From positions 237,567 through 301,566 of the forward strand of contig VWZW01006285.1 in NCBI GenBank assembly GCA_013397115.1: a stretch of DNA of 64,000 nucleotides, read 5' to 3'. The notes below the pieces were generated by a model. It saw only the letters and a list, made by a program, of their open reading frames with translations, was not told the origin of the DNA and did no database searches. Below are positions 37,429 to 47,180 of the stretch, one piece after another. Source of the stretch: Edolisoma coerulescens. Taxonomy: Eukaryota > Chordata > Aves > Passeriformes > Campephagidae. Positions within the stretch are counted from its first letter, which is position 1. Every line of letters begins with the position of its first letter. The position numbers and the translations under genes are program-made.

Positions 37429-37806
37429 NNNNNNNNNNNNNNNNNNNNNNNNNNNNNNNNNNNNNNNNNNNNNNNNNNNNNNNNNNNNNNNNNNNNNNNN
37501 NNNNNNNNNNNNNNNNNNNNNNNNNNNNNNNNNNNNNNNNNNNNNNNNNNNNNNNNNNNNNNNNNNNNNNNNNNNNNNNNNNNNNNNNNNNNNNNNNNNN
37601 NNNNNNNNNNNNNNNNNNNNNNNNNNNNNNNNNNNNNNNNNNNNNNNNNNNNNNNNNNNNNNNNNNNNNNNNNNNNNNNNNNNNNNNNNNNNNNNNNNNN
37701 NNNNNNNNNNNNNNNNNNNNNNNNNNNNNNNNNNNNNNNNNNNNNNNNNNNNNNNNNNNNNNNNNNNNNNNNNNNNNNNNNNNNNNNNNNNNNNNNNNNN
37801 NNNNNN
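37429..37806. other. Assembly gap (378 N) at the promoter edge
   Basis: The right side is CpG island and the left side is ordinary sequence. The missing piece probably includes very GC-rich promoter DNA and perhaps the transcription start of the gene whose first exon lies at 38241. Confidence 1.
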
Positions 37807-37835
37807 GCTGGGGGGGGAGGGGCGGCTCATTAGGG

Positions 37836-38240
37836 ATGCGGGCGCGCGCCGCGGCCCCGGAGTCGGCGGCGGTCGGAGCGCGGAGCGGAGCCCGCACCGC
37901 ATCCCCGGGATCTGCGTCCCCGGGAGCCCAGCGGCGAGGCAGGGCGGGGGAGAGGAGAGGGGAAAGCCGCCCAAAAAAAACCCCAAAACCCCGGCGGATT
38001 CTCTGGCTGGAGCTCGGCTCCGCATCCCGCGGTTCCATCCCGCGGCTCCGCATCCCGCGGTTCCATCCCGCGGCTCCGCATCCCGCGGTTCCATCCCGCG
38101 GCTCCGCATCCCGCGGTTCCATCCCGCGGCTCCGCATCCCGCGGTTCCATCCCGCGGCTCCGCATCCCGCGGTTCCATCCCGCGGCTCCGCATCCCGCGG
38201 TTCCTCATCCCGGCTCCATCCCCGGCGCTGCGGGCTCAGC
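37836..38240 (+). other. In-frame upstream ATG giving a possible 135-residue N-terminal extension
   Basis: An ATG at 37836 lies exactly 135 codons upstream of the signal-peptide ATG, in the same frame, with no stop between them. The start context is only moderate (G at -3, C at +4). The predicted extension is Arg, Ala, Pro and Ser rich, and its second half is a 28-residue periodic sequence made by the 28-bp repeat. It would bury the signal peptide inside the protein, so 38241 is preferred as the start. If the transcript includes 37836, the segment may act as an in-frame leader or give a minor isoform. Whether it is transcribed cannot be seen. Confidence 0.3.
38018..38213 (+). repeat. 28-bp minisatellite, seven copies, in the presumed 5' leader
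   Basis: The unit starts CTCCGCATCCCGCGGTTCCA and continues to a second CCGCGG. Copies begin at 38018, 38046, 38074, 38102, 38130, 38158 and 38186, exactly 28 bp apart. The first six look identical or nearly so and the last diverges. Each unit carries two CCGCGG palindromes. The array stops 27 bp before the ATG at 38241. Because 28 is not a multiple of three, successive copies are read in different frames, yet no stop codon occurs in any of the six frames, so long artificial open frames run through it on both strands. The near-identity of copies implies recent homogenisation and probable length polymorphism. Confidence 0.93.
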
Positions 38241-38322
38241 ATGGGCGGAGGAGCCCCGCGCCTGCACCGGCGGCTGCTGCTGCTGCTGCTGGGGCTGTGC
38301 AGCTGCACGGCCGCGCTGCGAG
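38241..38322 (+). CDS. First coding exon of a secreted or membrane protein (signal peptide), gene not identified
   Basis: The exon encodes 27 complete residues plus the first base of codon 28. The protein starts MGGGAPRLHRR, followed by an uninterrupted six-leucine core and GLCSCTAALR. This is a textbook signal peptide: basic N-region at residues 7-11, hydrophobic core at 12-19, and small or polar residues (Ser, Cys, Thr, Ala, Ala) at 21-25 as a likely cleavage zone. The ATG has A at -3 and G at +4, a strong start context. The exon ends in AG followed by GTAAGC, a near-consensus donor, leaving phase 1. Phase 1 after a signal-peptide exon is common in genes for extracellular domains such as Ig, EGF, cadherin or receptor ectodomains. 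The exon lies in a CpG island. No exon 2 was recognised to the right edge, so intron 1 would exceed 25 kb, as in many neuronal adhesion or receptor genes. The family is not determinable from this exon. Seen: peptide, start context, donor. Inferred: that it is an expressed gene. Confidence 0.72.
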
Positions 38323-38473
38323 GTAAGCGGGGCTCCTTCTGCCCTCCCCAGCGCGGGTTTGGGGCGCGGGGCTCCCACCGGTTGCTCCGGAGCGGGGGGA
38401 GCGCCGGAGGATGGCGGGGAGGGGATGAGGGAGCGGGAGCAGCGCAGGGCGGGGGGGATGGCGGGGACCCGCC

Positions 38474-38550
38474 GGGAGAAACACCCGCATCCCACCTCCC
38501 GGAGAAACACCCGCATCCCACATCCCGGAGAAACACCCGCACCGCCGCGG
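38474..38550 (+). repeat. 26-bp tandem repeat, three copies, start of intron 1
   Basis: The core GGAGAAACACCCGCATCCCA recurs at 38475, 38501 and 38527, exactly 26 bp apart. The third copy diverges after its first half. It lies within the CpG island just past the donor. A GGTGGTCTCGGGGTGGTCCC-type simple repeat follows at about 38588-38640. Confidence 0.85.
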
Positions 38551-40714
38551 GGACCGGAGGCACAGGGCTGCGCTGCGAGGTCCCGGCGGTGGTCTCGGGG
38601 TGGTCCCGGGGTGGTCTCGGGGTGGTCCCGGCGTGGTCGCGGCCGTTCAGCTCCTCGGAGCGCGGAGCATCCCCCTCCGGCTGCGCTCCCGGGCAGGGCG
38701 CGNAGGGCGCGCTCCGCGCGGGGCGGTGCAGCCGCAGCAGCAGCCGCGGGCGTCCCGCGGGGCGCGGAGCCGGGGCTGGCTGCGCTCCCGGGGCTGGCTC
38801 CGGGCCCGGGCACCGCTCGGGATGTCCCGGGATGGGATTCGGGAGGCTCAGGGACCCCTGCGGGCAGCGCGGGTGCCTCCGGCTGACGGGCACGCTCAGC
38901 TTGATGTTTTCCGTGCGCAACGCAGGCACTGGAGATGCTCCGAGTCCTTTTTTTGGTCGTTTTATTTCACTTTTCCCCTGTCAACCAGCGGGGCGCAGTA
39001 ACCTCCTCAGGGCACCCAGCCGGAGGATGTGACCAGCGCCCACCCCCGGCGTCCCGCAGCCCGGCGGGGCTGCCTGGGCTTCTCCGGGTGCTGGGAGCGC
39101 GGGGATGTGCGGGCGGGGGCTCCGATCTCCCTCTCGGGCAGGCTCTGTGCTCGGGCTCTGTGTTTGGGCTCCGTCGTGCTCATCGCAACCGGCTCCTTCC
39201 CGCACACTCCGACTTTGCGGCTCCTCACAGGCTCCTCTCGCCGCTTCGGCACCGCCGGAGCTCCCTCCTTACACGCCCGCCGTGTCTGCGCTTCCATTTT
39301 CCTTCCTACGGGATTGATGCGCTCTGCTGCCTGCAGGGGAAACCATCCTCAGGTAGCCATGGGCTTGTGGCTCCTCGCCACAGGTCCTGGAGCCTCCCTG
39401 GCCACCTCAGCTGCCCGGAGCCCTCCCTGAATTCCGGCTCCAGCCGAGGCAAAGCCGGGAGGCTTTTGTGTAGCGGACAAAATGCGCCTCTTTGGGGTAT
39501 TTTGCGGGAGGAAAAAAAACCCCCGACCAACCCACAGAACGCCACCGGTTTATAGGACAGTGAAATAAATGATGGGAATGGAATGGAAAAGAATATTTCC
39601 TAATTTTTTAAAAAATACCTGGATGAAGAAGCATCGGTGCCTGCACGGGGACAGGCGTGTGCCTGAATCAGAGACGAGGGGTGCTCGGAGCCTTCAGTGT
39701 CTCCCACCTGGGGACCCTTTGGCAGCTCCTGCTCCGGGGAAAGCGGGGTCAGGATCTGGAATTTCAGACCACGCAGCTGGAGGGAGCTTCTGCTGCCGCT
39801 ACAAATTCCAGCTCTTTAATTAAAACTCGCCAGGTTGGACGTTTGGAGTTCCGGGCTGGGGCAGAGTTTTGGCCGTCGCTGTGAGGCAGAGCAGCGATTT
39901 TGGGGCAGTTTGGTGTCGGTGCTGGTATTGCTCACTGGCAGCTCTGGCTGAGGCAGTCAAAGCTCAGCTCCAAGCCCGGAGCTGTGAGGTTTTAGTTTAT
40001 GAAGTTGTCTCAAAGCTGCCTCGGAGACAGATTGTGCTCAGGCTTCCGTTCCGAGCGGGGATTAAAGACAAATGGAATGGTTGTGGGAACCCCCGGCACG
40101 GCATTTTCAATCTGTTGGAATGAATATACACGGATGGCTCCGGGCTTTTGTTTCTGCGGGAAAAAATTGCCCGGACTGGATGGTAATTGGAGGAGAGAGT
40201 CACTAATATTTATTATCTCCTTGATGCCTCGAAACTAATTTCCAGTCGCACATCTCGGCGTGAGGATGTCTCTGAACACGAGCGTCAATATTCTGCTGCG
40301 TCTTGATCCCCAAGCCTGGAGCTCTGCTTTGCACGGCCTTGGCGGATCCGGGTGGATTTGGGGCTAAACGAGCGTTGTTTGGCATTTTCCTGTTCCCCCC
40401 GCGCGGCTCTCGCTGCGCAGCTCGGGTTTGTGGGGATGAAACGAAGGCACCTCGTGGAGCGGGGTGGGTCCGGGGGCAGGGAGCTGCTGGGGCAGAGATC
40501 TCGGAACGTTCCTGTGGGTTTGTGGGGGTTTTGGTTGCTTTTTTCTGCCGTGAGAAGCAGAGAGCTGCGCGTTTGCAGCGGTGGCGGCAGCAGGACAAAC
40601 CCGGCTCGGGAGAAATAACCCCCGGTTTGGGTAAAAACAGCGGCTTCTGCTGATGGGGAAATAAATCTGGTGGTGAGGACAGCTCCGGGGTGCGAGCGGT
40701 GTCCAGATGGTCCC

Positions 40715-40795
40715 TTTTGTCTTGCATTTAATTATGCAAATCAGATGAGCCCCCAATTACTTCATCATGGACGGGCTGGGATTTCATCGTGCGCC
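40715..40795. promoter_or_regulatory. Candidate regulatory element with an octamer motif in intron 1
   Basis: GCATTTAATTATGCAAATCA contains a TAATTA core fused to ATGCAAAT (40734-40741). It is followed by CCCAATTACTTCATCATGG. This is an AT-rich pocket in GC-rich DNA about 2.4 kb downstream of exon 1. Confidence 0.35.
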
Positions 40796-40869
40796 TGGGG
40801 ATCCTCGGCTGTGCCCAGCCCGGGGCCCTGCGGGAGCCCCCAGGGACGCTCTGGGGGCTGCTGCTGCTT

Positions 40870-41045
40870 GGCTGTGCCCCGTTCTGCTCCGGGGGGAGGT
40901 TTTGGGGTGCCCCATGTCCCAGCTCTGCTCTGGGGGGAGGTTTTGGGGTGCCCCATGTCCCAGCTCTGCGCTGGGGGAAGGTTTTGGGGTGCCGCATGTC
41001 CCAGCTCTGCTCTGGGGGAGGTTTTGGGGTGCCCCACTCCCCATG
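40870..41045 (+). repeat. 41-bp minisatellite, four copies
   Basis: GAGGTTTTGGGGTGCCCCAT and CCCAGCTCTGCTCTGGGGG recur with starts at 40896, 40937, 40977 and 41018, at 40-41 bp steps. The array lies in presumed intron 1. Confidence 0.9.
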
Positions 41046-42179
41046 CCAGGGCTGTGGGTTGTTCCTGGTGCTCTGCCAGGCTGTCCCAGGCTCTCAGCTC
41101 CCCCAGCCCGGGGGGTGGAGGGGTTTGGGACCACTCGGGGTGGGACATTTCTGCTGTGCCAGCCCCGGCTGAGGGCCCAGGTGTCCCTGTATTGATTTAT
41201 CTGTTCTCGAAGTTTACCAATTCCCCAAGGGGGTGTGGGCTTGGCACAGCACAAACAGAACCCAGGCAGGCCCTGGGTGCTGCTGGAACCTCTCCTGGCT
41301 CTGCTCGAGCCCCTCCATCCTCACACTGCCGGGTTTTTAATCTCGTTAGGACAAAATGATCATTAAAATCCCAGCCCCGTGCTCTGCCCTGAGCCCTCCT
41401 CCCGCTCCCCTGCGGGGTCTCGTGTGGGCCTCTCCTGCAATATTTAAATTATTTAACTTTGGGACTTCCCAAACTCTGCTGTCCTCGCACAGGTAGGGAC
41501 ACTCAGGGCTCGAAATTATAATTATTTTCTCCAAACCGTGGGGAATTTGGGGATTCTTAAGAGCAGGACAGCAAAACTGGGTGTGCAGGGTGCAGGGGTT
41601 CGTGGTTTGGGATGATTTGGTTGAGGCTCCTGGTCAGCCCTGTGGTTCCTCTGCGTTTTTTGCTGCGTTTGTGATGTGCTGGAACAGAGTTCGGGAGAGA
41701 ATTCAGAGAACGTGGCCGGGTCTGGCTTTTGGACAGGAATATTTTTGGGTTTGTCTGGTTTAGAGCACTGATCCTCGTGGGGTTTTTTGTGTTCCAAGCA
41801 CAAACAGCGGGATTTGGGCTAAGATGGAAAACCACAGAGCGAGGGAGGCCTCGGGGCCCCGGGCTGGGTCTGTGCTGTGTTTTCAGTCCTGCTCCTGGTG
41901 GAAGGGGGAGTCTGCGGGAAGGAGCAGAGCGCTGACACCAGAGGCTGCTGTTCCAGAGGCTTTGGGATGCTGCTGGAGCAGATGGTCACATTCATTTCCT
42001 ATCTTTGCTTCTCCGCGGCCTGGCTGTGCCCCGTGCCCTTGGCTGGGGGCAGCGGCGCTGGTGAGAGGAGGGTTCGTGCCCCATCAGCTCTTCTGGGCTC
42101 AATAAATCACATTTTGGGGGTTCAGAGGTGCCAGTGCCACGGAGGAGCCTGAGCACCCTGAATCCCCTTGCACAGAGGT

Positions 42180-42375
42180 GATGAAAACATTCATTGCCTT
42201 CCCCTCTCGCCCTTTCGTGGCCTTTGGAACAGTTCAAAAATGTTCTTAAGAAAGAGATTTTTATTAAATCCAGTGGCTTGCCCAATATTGTTTAGTGCCA
42301 AGTACTTTTAGGGATTTCCACGCAGGGAGTTGCACTTAATTACTCTTGGACACCATCATCCCTAATGAGTTATTT
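42180..42375. other. Candidate conserved noncoding element in intron 1
   Basis: Complex AT-rich sequence from GATGAAAACATTCATTGCC through TTGCACTTAATTACTCTTGG. No repeat or ORF explains it. Confidence 0.3.
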
Positions 42376-42790
42376 TGTTTTCCTGGCTGCTGCGGTGGGA
42401 ATTTTTTGCCTTTTTTGTTTTGTTTTGTTTTATTTTTTGGGCCATTTTTCTTCTCTTACATTTAAAAAATACGGAGTTCAGTGAAGCCCTGATGCCCCCA
42501 ATTCATTCAGCTCTGTGCAGGTTCAAAACCCTTCCCTTGGGAAGCTCAGTGTGGCTGGAATCTCTCCTCGGGGGAATTTTCGTGGGGGATTGAGGAGGCA
42601 GGAGGGGCAGCAGGGAATTCCAACAAAATCCAAAAGCCTCGGGGTGGAAACGTTGTTTCCTGATTTGTAGCTGTGGTTTTGGCCGTCCTGGAGTGATTTT
42701 CCTCCAGGTTTGGGCGGCAGATTCCCTTCCCTGGCCTCTGTGGGATTAAGTTGGGTTTGAGTTTGGAAAGGGGTGCGGGTTTGAGGGTGT

Positions 42791-42895
42791 GGGAATAAAA
42801 CCTATGGAAATAAAACCTATAGAAATAAAACCTATAGAAATAAAACCTATAGAAATAAAATCTACAGAAATAAAATCTATAGAAATAAAATCACC
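42791..42895 (+). repeat. 15-bp minisatellite carrying AATAAA in every copy
   Basis: The unit AATAAAACCTATAGA recurs at 42794, 42809, 42824, 42839, 42854, 42869 and 42884, exactly 15 bp apart, with later copies changing CC to TC. The period is a multiple of three, so both strands read as five-residue repeats (IKPIE on plus, FISIG on minus). This is a repeat artefact rather than a protein. Confidence 0.93.
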
Positions 42896-43784
42896 TCCCA
42901 ACCCTAGGAACGAGCACAGAACTCGTTTTAAGCCCGAGCTGTTCCTGCCCTCTGGTTTTAGACCTCCTGGCACTGCGGGCAGTGGGGGAACCCCTCTGGG
43001 TGGTTTGGTGAGAGCAATCCATGGAATTCTGCCGTGTCCCAGCATTGAACCAGAGCCCCAGAGGGGTCCCACATCCTGTCTGGGCCTGCTGAGGGAGGTG
43101 GGGCAGCATCCTGGCTGCTTTGGGGAGGAATTACAGGATCCGAGGGGCAAGGAAGGATTTTGGTGGGGGCAGCTGCTCCTGATGCACCCCTGATCCTGGC
43201 TGGGTGCTGCTCTGGGGCTCGGGGAGGTTACAGCCACCTCTGGCCCTGCAAGTGCAGGAATTTTTGGCGATGCAGCTGCCCCCAGATGCTGCCTTGGGTG
43301 TTCTTTTAACACCTTTGGAAACAAAAGGTGTTTGCTGTGCCTCAGAGCGTGGCCTGGCTGAGGCGGCTCCGGAGCAAACAGCGCCGAGCAGGGGATTTGG
43401 GCTTTGTTTGTTTGGGTGGAATTCCCCGCGGGCTCTGCAGTGCCGGGAGGTTCGTCCCTGGCGGGTGTTCCTGGGGATTTCTGCTGCTCAGGCCACGGGG
43501 CTGATGTCCCGTGTTTGTGGAGACAGGTTCGACCTCTGGGCTGTCATTAAAGGGTTTCTGCTGGAGATCAGCAAATCTCCCCGGGCTCCTGTCCCTGCTG
43601 GGGGAGCCTCCCCTGCTGCTGGGGCACTGCAGCTCCTCGGGAATGAGGGGGTTAAAAAGGGGGACACTGACAAGGGGACAGTGGAGAGTCCTTGTGCTGT
43701 GTCAGGGGTCTTTAAGACTTTAATTCAGAAAGTTGGGTGGCCCTGTTGGTGGTCCTCAGACAGCCTTGCACATCCTTGGGGATT

Positions 43785-43945
43785 TTGGGTGGTTTTTTTT
43801 TTGTTTGGTTTGGTTTTGGGGTTTTTTTGGGGGTTTTGTTTGTTTGGGTTTGGTTTTTGAGAGTTTTTTTGGGGGTTTTATTTGTTTGGGTTTTGTTTTT
43901 GAGGGTTTTTTTGGGGTTTTGTTTGTTTGGGTTTGATTTTTTGAT
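43785..43945 (+). repeat. G/T-only repetitive tract with a ~41-bp period
   Basis: The tract is almost entirely G and T. GTTTGTTTGGGTTTG recurs at 43838, 43880 and 43921, separated by T-runs and runs of three to five G. The complementary strand is C/A-only. The several G-runs make a quadruplex or R-loop conceivable. Confidence 0.85.
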
Positions 43946-45249
43946 TGGGGCACTGGGGACCTACCAGAGTCCCCGTCAGAAGGTCCTGCAGGTGGGGAGC
44001 TCTGTCACTTCCCTCCCTGCACCTTCCCTACCCCCAGCTCAGCAGCCAGAGGGGAATTCTGTGGATTTTCCAGCAATTCTTCATTTGCTGCGTGTGGCGC
44101 ATCCAAAGGGGTTTGGTTTTCAGAGCGACGCAGGAGATGGGGAACAATGGAACAAATCCAGTCCATGATTTGATCACTTTTCCACAGCTCCGTGTTTGTT
44201 TCCAAGCGTCAGAGCAGCTGCTGGGCGCAGGGAAACGCAAACTTTGTTATTTGAACAGCGCCAGGTGAACTCAGCTTCTACCAAGTGTTCATTTAACTGG
44301 GGGAATTCAGGCAGTGGCAGAGAAGGGACCCCGTGACCCAGCCCTGAACCTGCAGAGTTTTAAATGTCTCTGTTCTGGAGGCAGAGGCTGCTCTTGGGGG
44401 GTTTCTGTGACCCCAGGTACAATTTCTGGCATTGTCCCCTCCCTGTGACACCCCAGAGCTGCCCTGGCCCCAAAACCCCTTGGCACAAGTTTGGATCTCG
44501 CTCTCAGCTCCTCTCAGGGAGGTTTCCTGAGTGCTGCAGACATCTCGGGAGCAGGATTTGGGAGGATTATTGTTGGGAGATTTCTTTAAGATGTGATTAT
44601 TTTGCAAAGACCTTTTCTCTCCTGTAAAATTACTCAGTAACTGCTTGGCATTACTGGGTTTTTTTTTAGTAAACAGACCCAACGTGTCTTTTGTTCTATT
44701 TTGACTTATCTCAGCCCCCGAGAGTCCAACATAAATCACATTTTGCCAGGATTAATCCCACACCTGGAGGCGAGCAGGATGCCCTGAGTCGATGCCTTTC
44801 ACCGGGGAGCGTTGCTCTCAGATGCTCGTGTCAGCCTGGCCCTGGCAGATAAAACCCCCAGTGCTGCTCCTCCAGACCTGGAGCAGTTCTTAGCAAGGCT
44901 GGGAACTCATAAATTCCTGCTTTATCGGGAGTACAAATATCCTGTCTCGGTGTCTGCCTTTGGAAAGGGAACTTCAAAGAATATCTTTGTCTGGCGGCTT
45001 CTGCAGCTCTCCGTAAAGGGATGAAAAGCACTTTTTGGAGCCCTGAGTCACCGCCTGCCCTCCAATCTGCCTTGACAAGTGTTTAATGGCATTATCGGCA
45101 CCCCCGGGCTGCGGCTGGGCGCTGGGAAATGCCACCGGGGTTCAGGGAGTTCATCCCGCCTGGCGAGCAGCGGGATTTAGGGCTGAGCTCGGCTGGGAAA
45201 CATCCCCGGGGGCCAGCGGGGTGTGGGAGGGCAGGGCTGAGCAGGGGAC

Positions 45250-45460
45250 GGAATAAAGGGTGCTGAAAGTGGAGAGAATGGAATAAAAGGGTGCTGAGGG
45301 TGGAGAGAATGGAATAAAAGGGTGCTGAAGGGGGAGAGAAAGGAATTAAACGGTGCTGAAAGTGGAGAGAATGGAATAAAAGGTGCTGAAGGGGGAAAGG
45401 ATGGAATAAAGGGTGCTGAGGGTGGAGGGGATGGAATCAAAGGGTGCTGAAAGTGGCAAT
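45250..45460 (+). repeat. 30/31-bp minisatellite, seven copies, most with AATAAA
   Basis: The unit GGAATAAAAGGGTGCTGAAG followed by GTGGAGAGAAT recurs at 45250, 45280, 45311, 45342, 45373, 45403 and 45433. Five copies carry AATAAA, one carries ATTAAA and the last has AATCAA. A G/T-rich stretch follows each hexamer. Confidence 0.92.
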
Positions 45461-47139
45461 TTGGGGGTGGCTGCCTCGGGAAAGGCATCAGTTCCCCGTC
45501 CAGAAGCACCAATTCAGTTCCTAATCCCCATTTTCCTGTGCACAGTGAGCCTCTGCTCTGCTCACTCCCGACTTTTGGGAAAGGATTTCAGTGTTTGAGA
45601 GATAGGGGGGAAAAACCAGCTTTTAACTCACTAAAATGTTATTATTGAAATCATTCCCTCTCCTGGGGCTTTAGGTCTGGGTTGGAGTGTTGGGAGTGAA
45701 ACACCCAATGATCCTTTTGGGGGGATTCAGGATGTGAAAACCCCAGATTGTTGGAATGGGGGTTTATTTCAGCTTTTTATGGAATAGCCTTCAATCAGCA
45801 AACATCTGTAAGTGGGCATCACTTGCTGTAAAACGAAATAAAACCAGTTTAAACCCCCCTGATGAACTTTCCCACGGCTGAAATGGGGAAGGAAGGCAAA
45901 GGATGAGCCCAAGGATTTTCCTGCTTTTCCCAATAATCAATCCCTTCCACGCCTCCGTTGAAGGTGGGATGTCTGTCCTGGCAGCTCCCTCTGTCTGTCC
46001 CCCCAGAAGCAGAGGATATTTATGGGTTTGCAGCAATTGCTCTGAGCGGGATCTGCTTCTCAAAGCCCCTGAAATCCAGGAAAACCCTGGCAGGGAGAAC
46101 GGCCCCAGCCCTGGCTCTGCTGCTGGAGCCTCGGCAGGGATTGGATTTGGTGCTCCCAGGCTCCTGCTGACACCAAACCAAACCCTGCTGCCCTCCCAGG
46201 CCCTCCTGCACCTGCTGCAAACGCGGCTTTTGTCCCCTGCCTGCCGAGATTTTGGGTGTGCAGCAGGGTCTGTGCCGGGCAGGGAAGGGAAGGGGGGCTC
46301 TGCCTGCCAGGACCAGCCCCTCTCCTGGGTTCCCTTCTCCCCCAGGGGTGACAACGACCCCGAGGAACAAAAATCTGCCGTCCTGCAGACAGTTTTCATT
46401 AATTTTCTAATGGCTTAATCTGTGTCAAGGAAGGTAAAATGGATCAAACCCTAAATGGGAAGGGATTTTTCAATAACAAAACGCTGGCACGCAGTTGTCC
46501 TGCAGACCGAGGAGCTGGGCTGGTGCAGCGCATCTCAAAGGGGCCGTTTTTAGTTTAATATCTTAAATTGCATTAAAATTAAAGTGCAAAAATAGCCTCT
46601 CCAGAATTACAGCTGCAGCATGTGACTCCTCAGGCCTATTTACTGATTTTTTTAAAATCCTGCTGAAGTTGGAGCCGAGGATGTCAGAAGCTTTTCTGTG
46701 ATGGATCTGGAGAGAGCCAATTAGTCCTGGAGAGCTGGGCCCGGCAGCTGCTGATGTCACGGGCTCAGCTGGGAACAAAAGGGGCTCATTGGGAGCTTTT
46801 GGGCAGAATTTTATCTAAAACTGGTGGATTAACACAAAAAACAGAGCAGTGGACTCTTCCCATTCGGTTTGCAGTGGAAGTGCTGAGCCTGCAGAGATTT
46901 GCATCCCCCTTCTCCTCCCTGCCCTGCCCTGAGCTGCAGGCACGGGTCAGACCACGGCAGTGGAAGTTTGGTTATCCCCAGGAGGCTCTGCCAGATGAAA
47001 AGCAGAATTTTATTTACACAACGCCGCACGGACGGCAATCCTCTGCGGTTAATTAGGCTTTGGATAATTGGCACAATAGTGCTGCTTCACCTGGAGGTGG
47101 TGGAGCTTGGGGTTTTCTTTTTTTTTGCAAGCCCTCGGA

Positions 47140-47147
47140 ATAATTAA

Positions 47148-47178
<31 letters not shown>

Positions 47179-47180
47179 AG
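47140..47180 (+). repeat. (AAAT)n microsatellite
   Basis: About nine AAAT units lie between AATAATT and GTCTGC. It is likely length-variable. Confidence 0.93.

Larger units (their letters stand above)
37807..38900. promoter_or_regulatory. CpG island and probable promoter of the signal-peptide gene
   Basis: The sequence is extremely GC-rich and dense in CpG, with many CCGCGG and GCGCGC strings, unlike the flanking DNA where CpG is sparse. It begins at the right edge of an assembly gap, so the upstream half, and perhaps the transcription start, is missing. It covers the 5' leader, exon 1 and the start of intron 1. No TATA box is visible in the readable part, as expected for a CpG-island promoter. 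One undetermined base lies at 38703. Confidence 0.7.

Noticed and set aside
37830..38929. Long minus-strand open frames across the CpG island (up to 556 codons with the gap)
   Set aside because: They consist mostly of the 28-bp repeat read backwards plus N. The repeat has no stops in any frame and the plus strand carries the signal peptide and donor.
42789..43193. Apparent protein with an IKPIE repeat
   Set aside because: The 15-bp minisatellite has a period divisible by three, so a peptide repeat is automatic on both strands.
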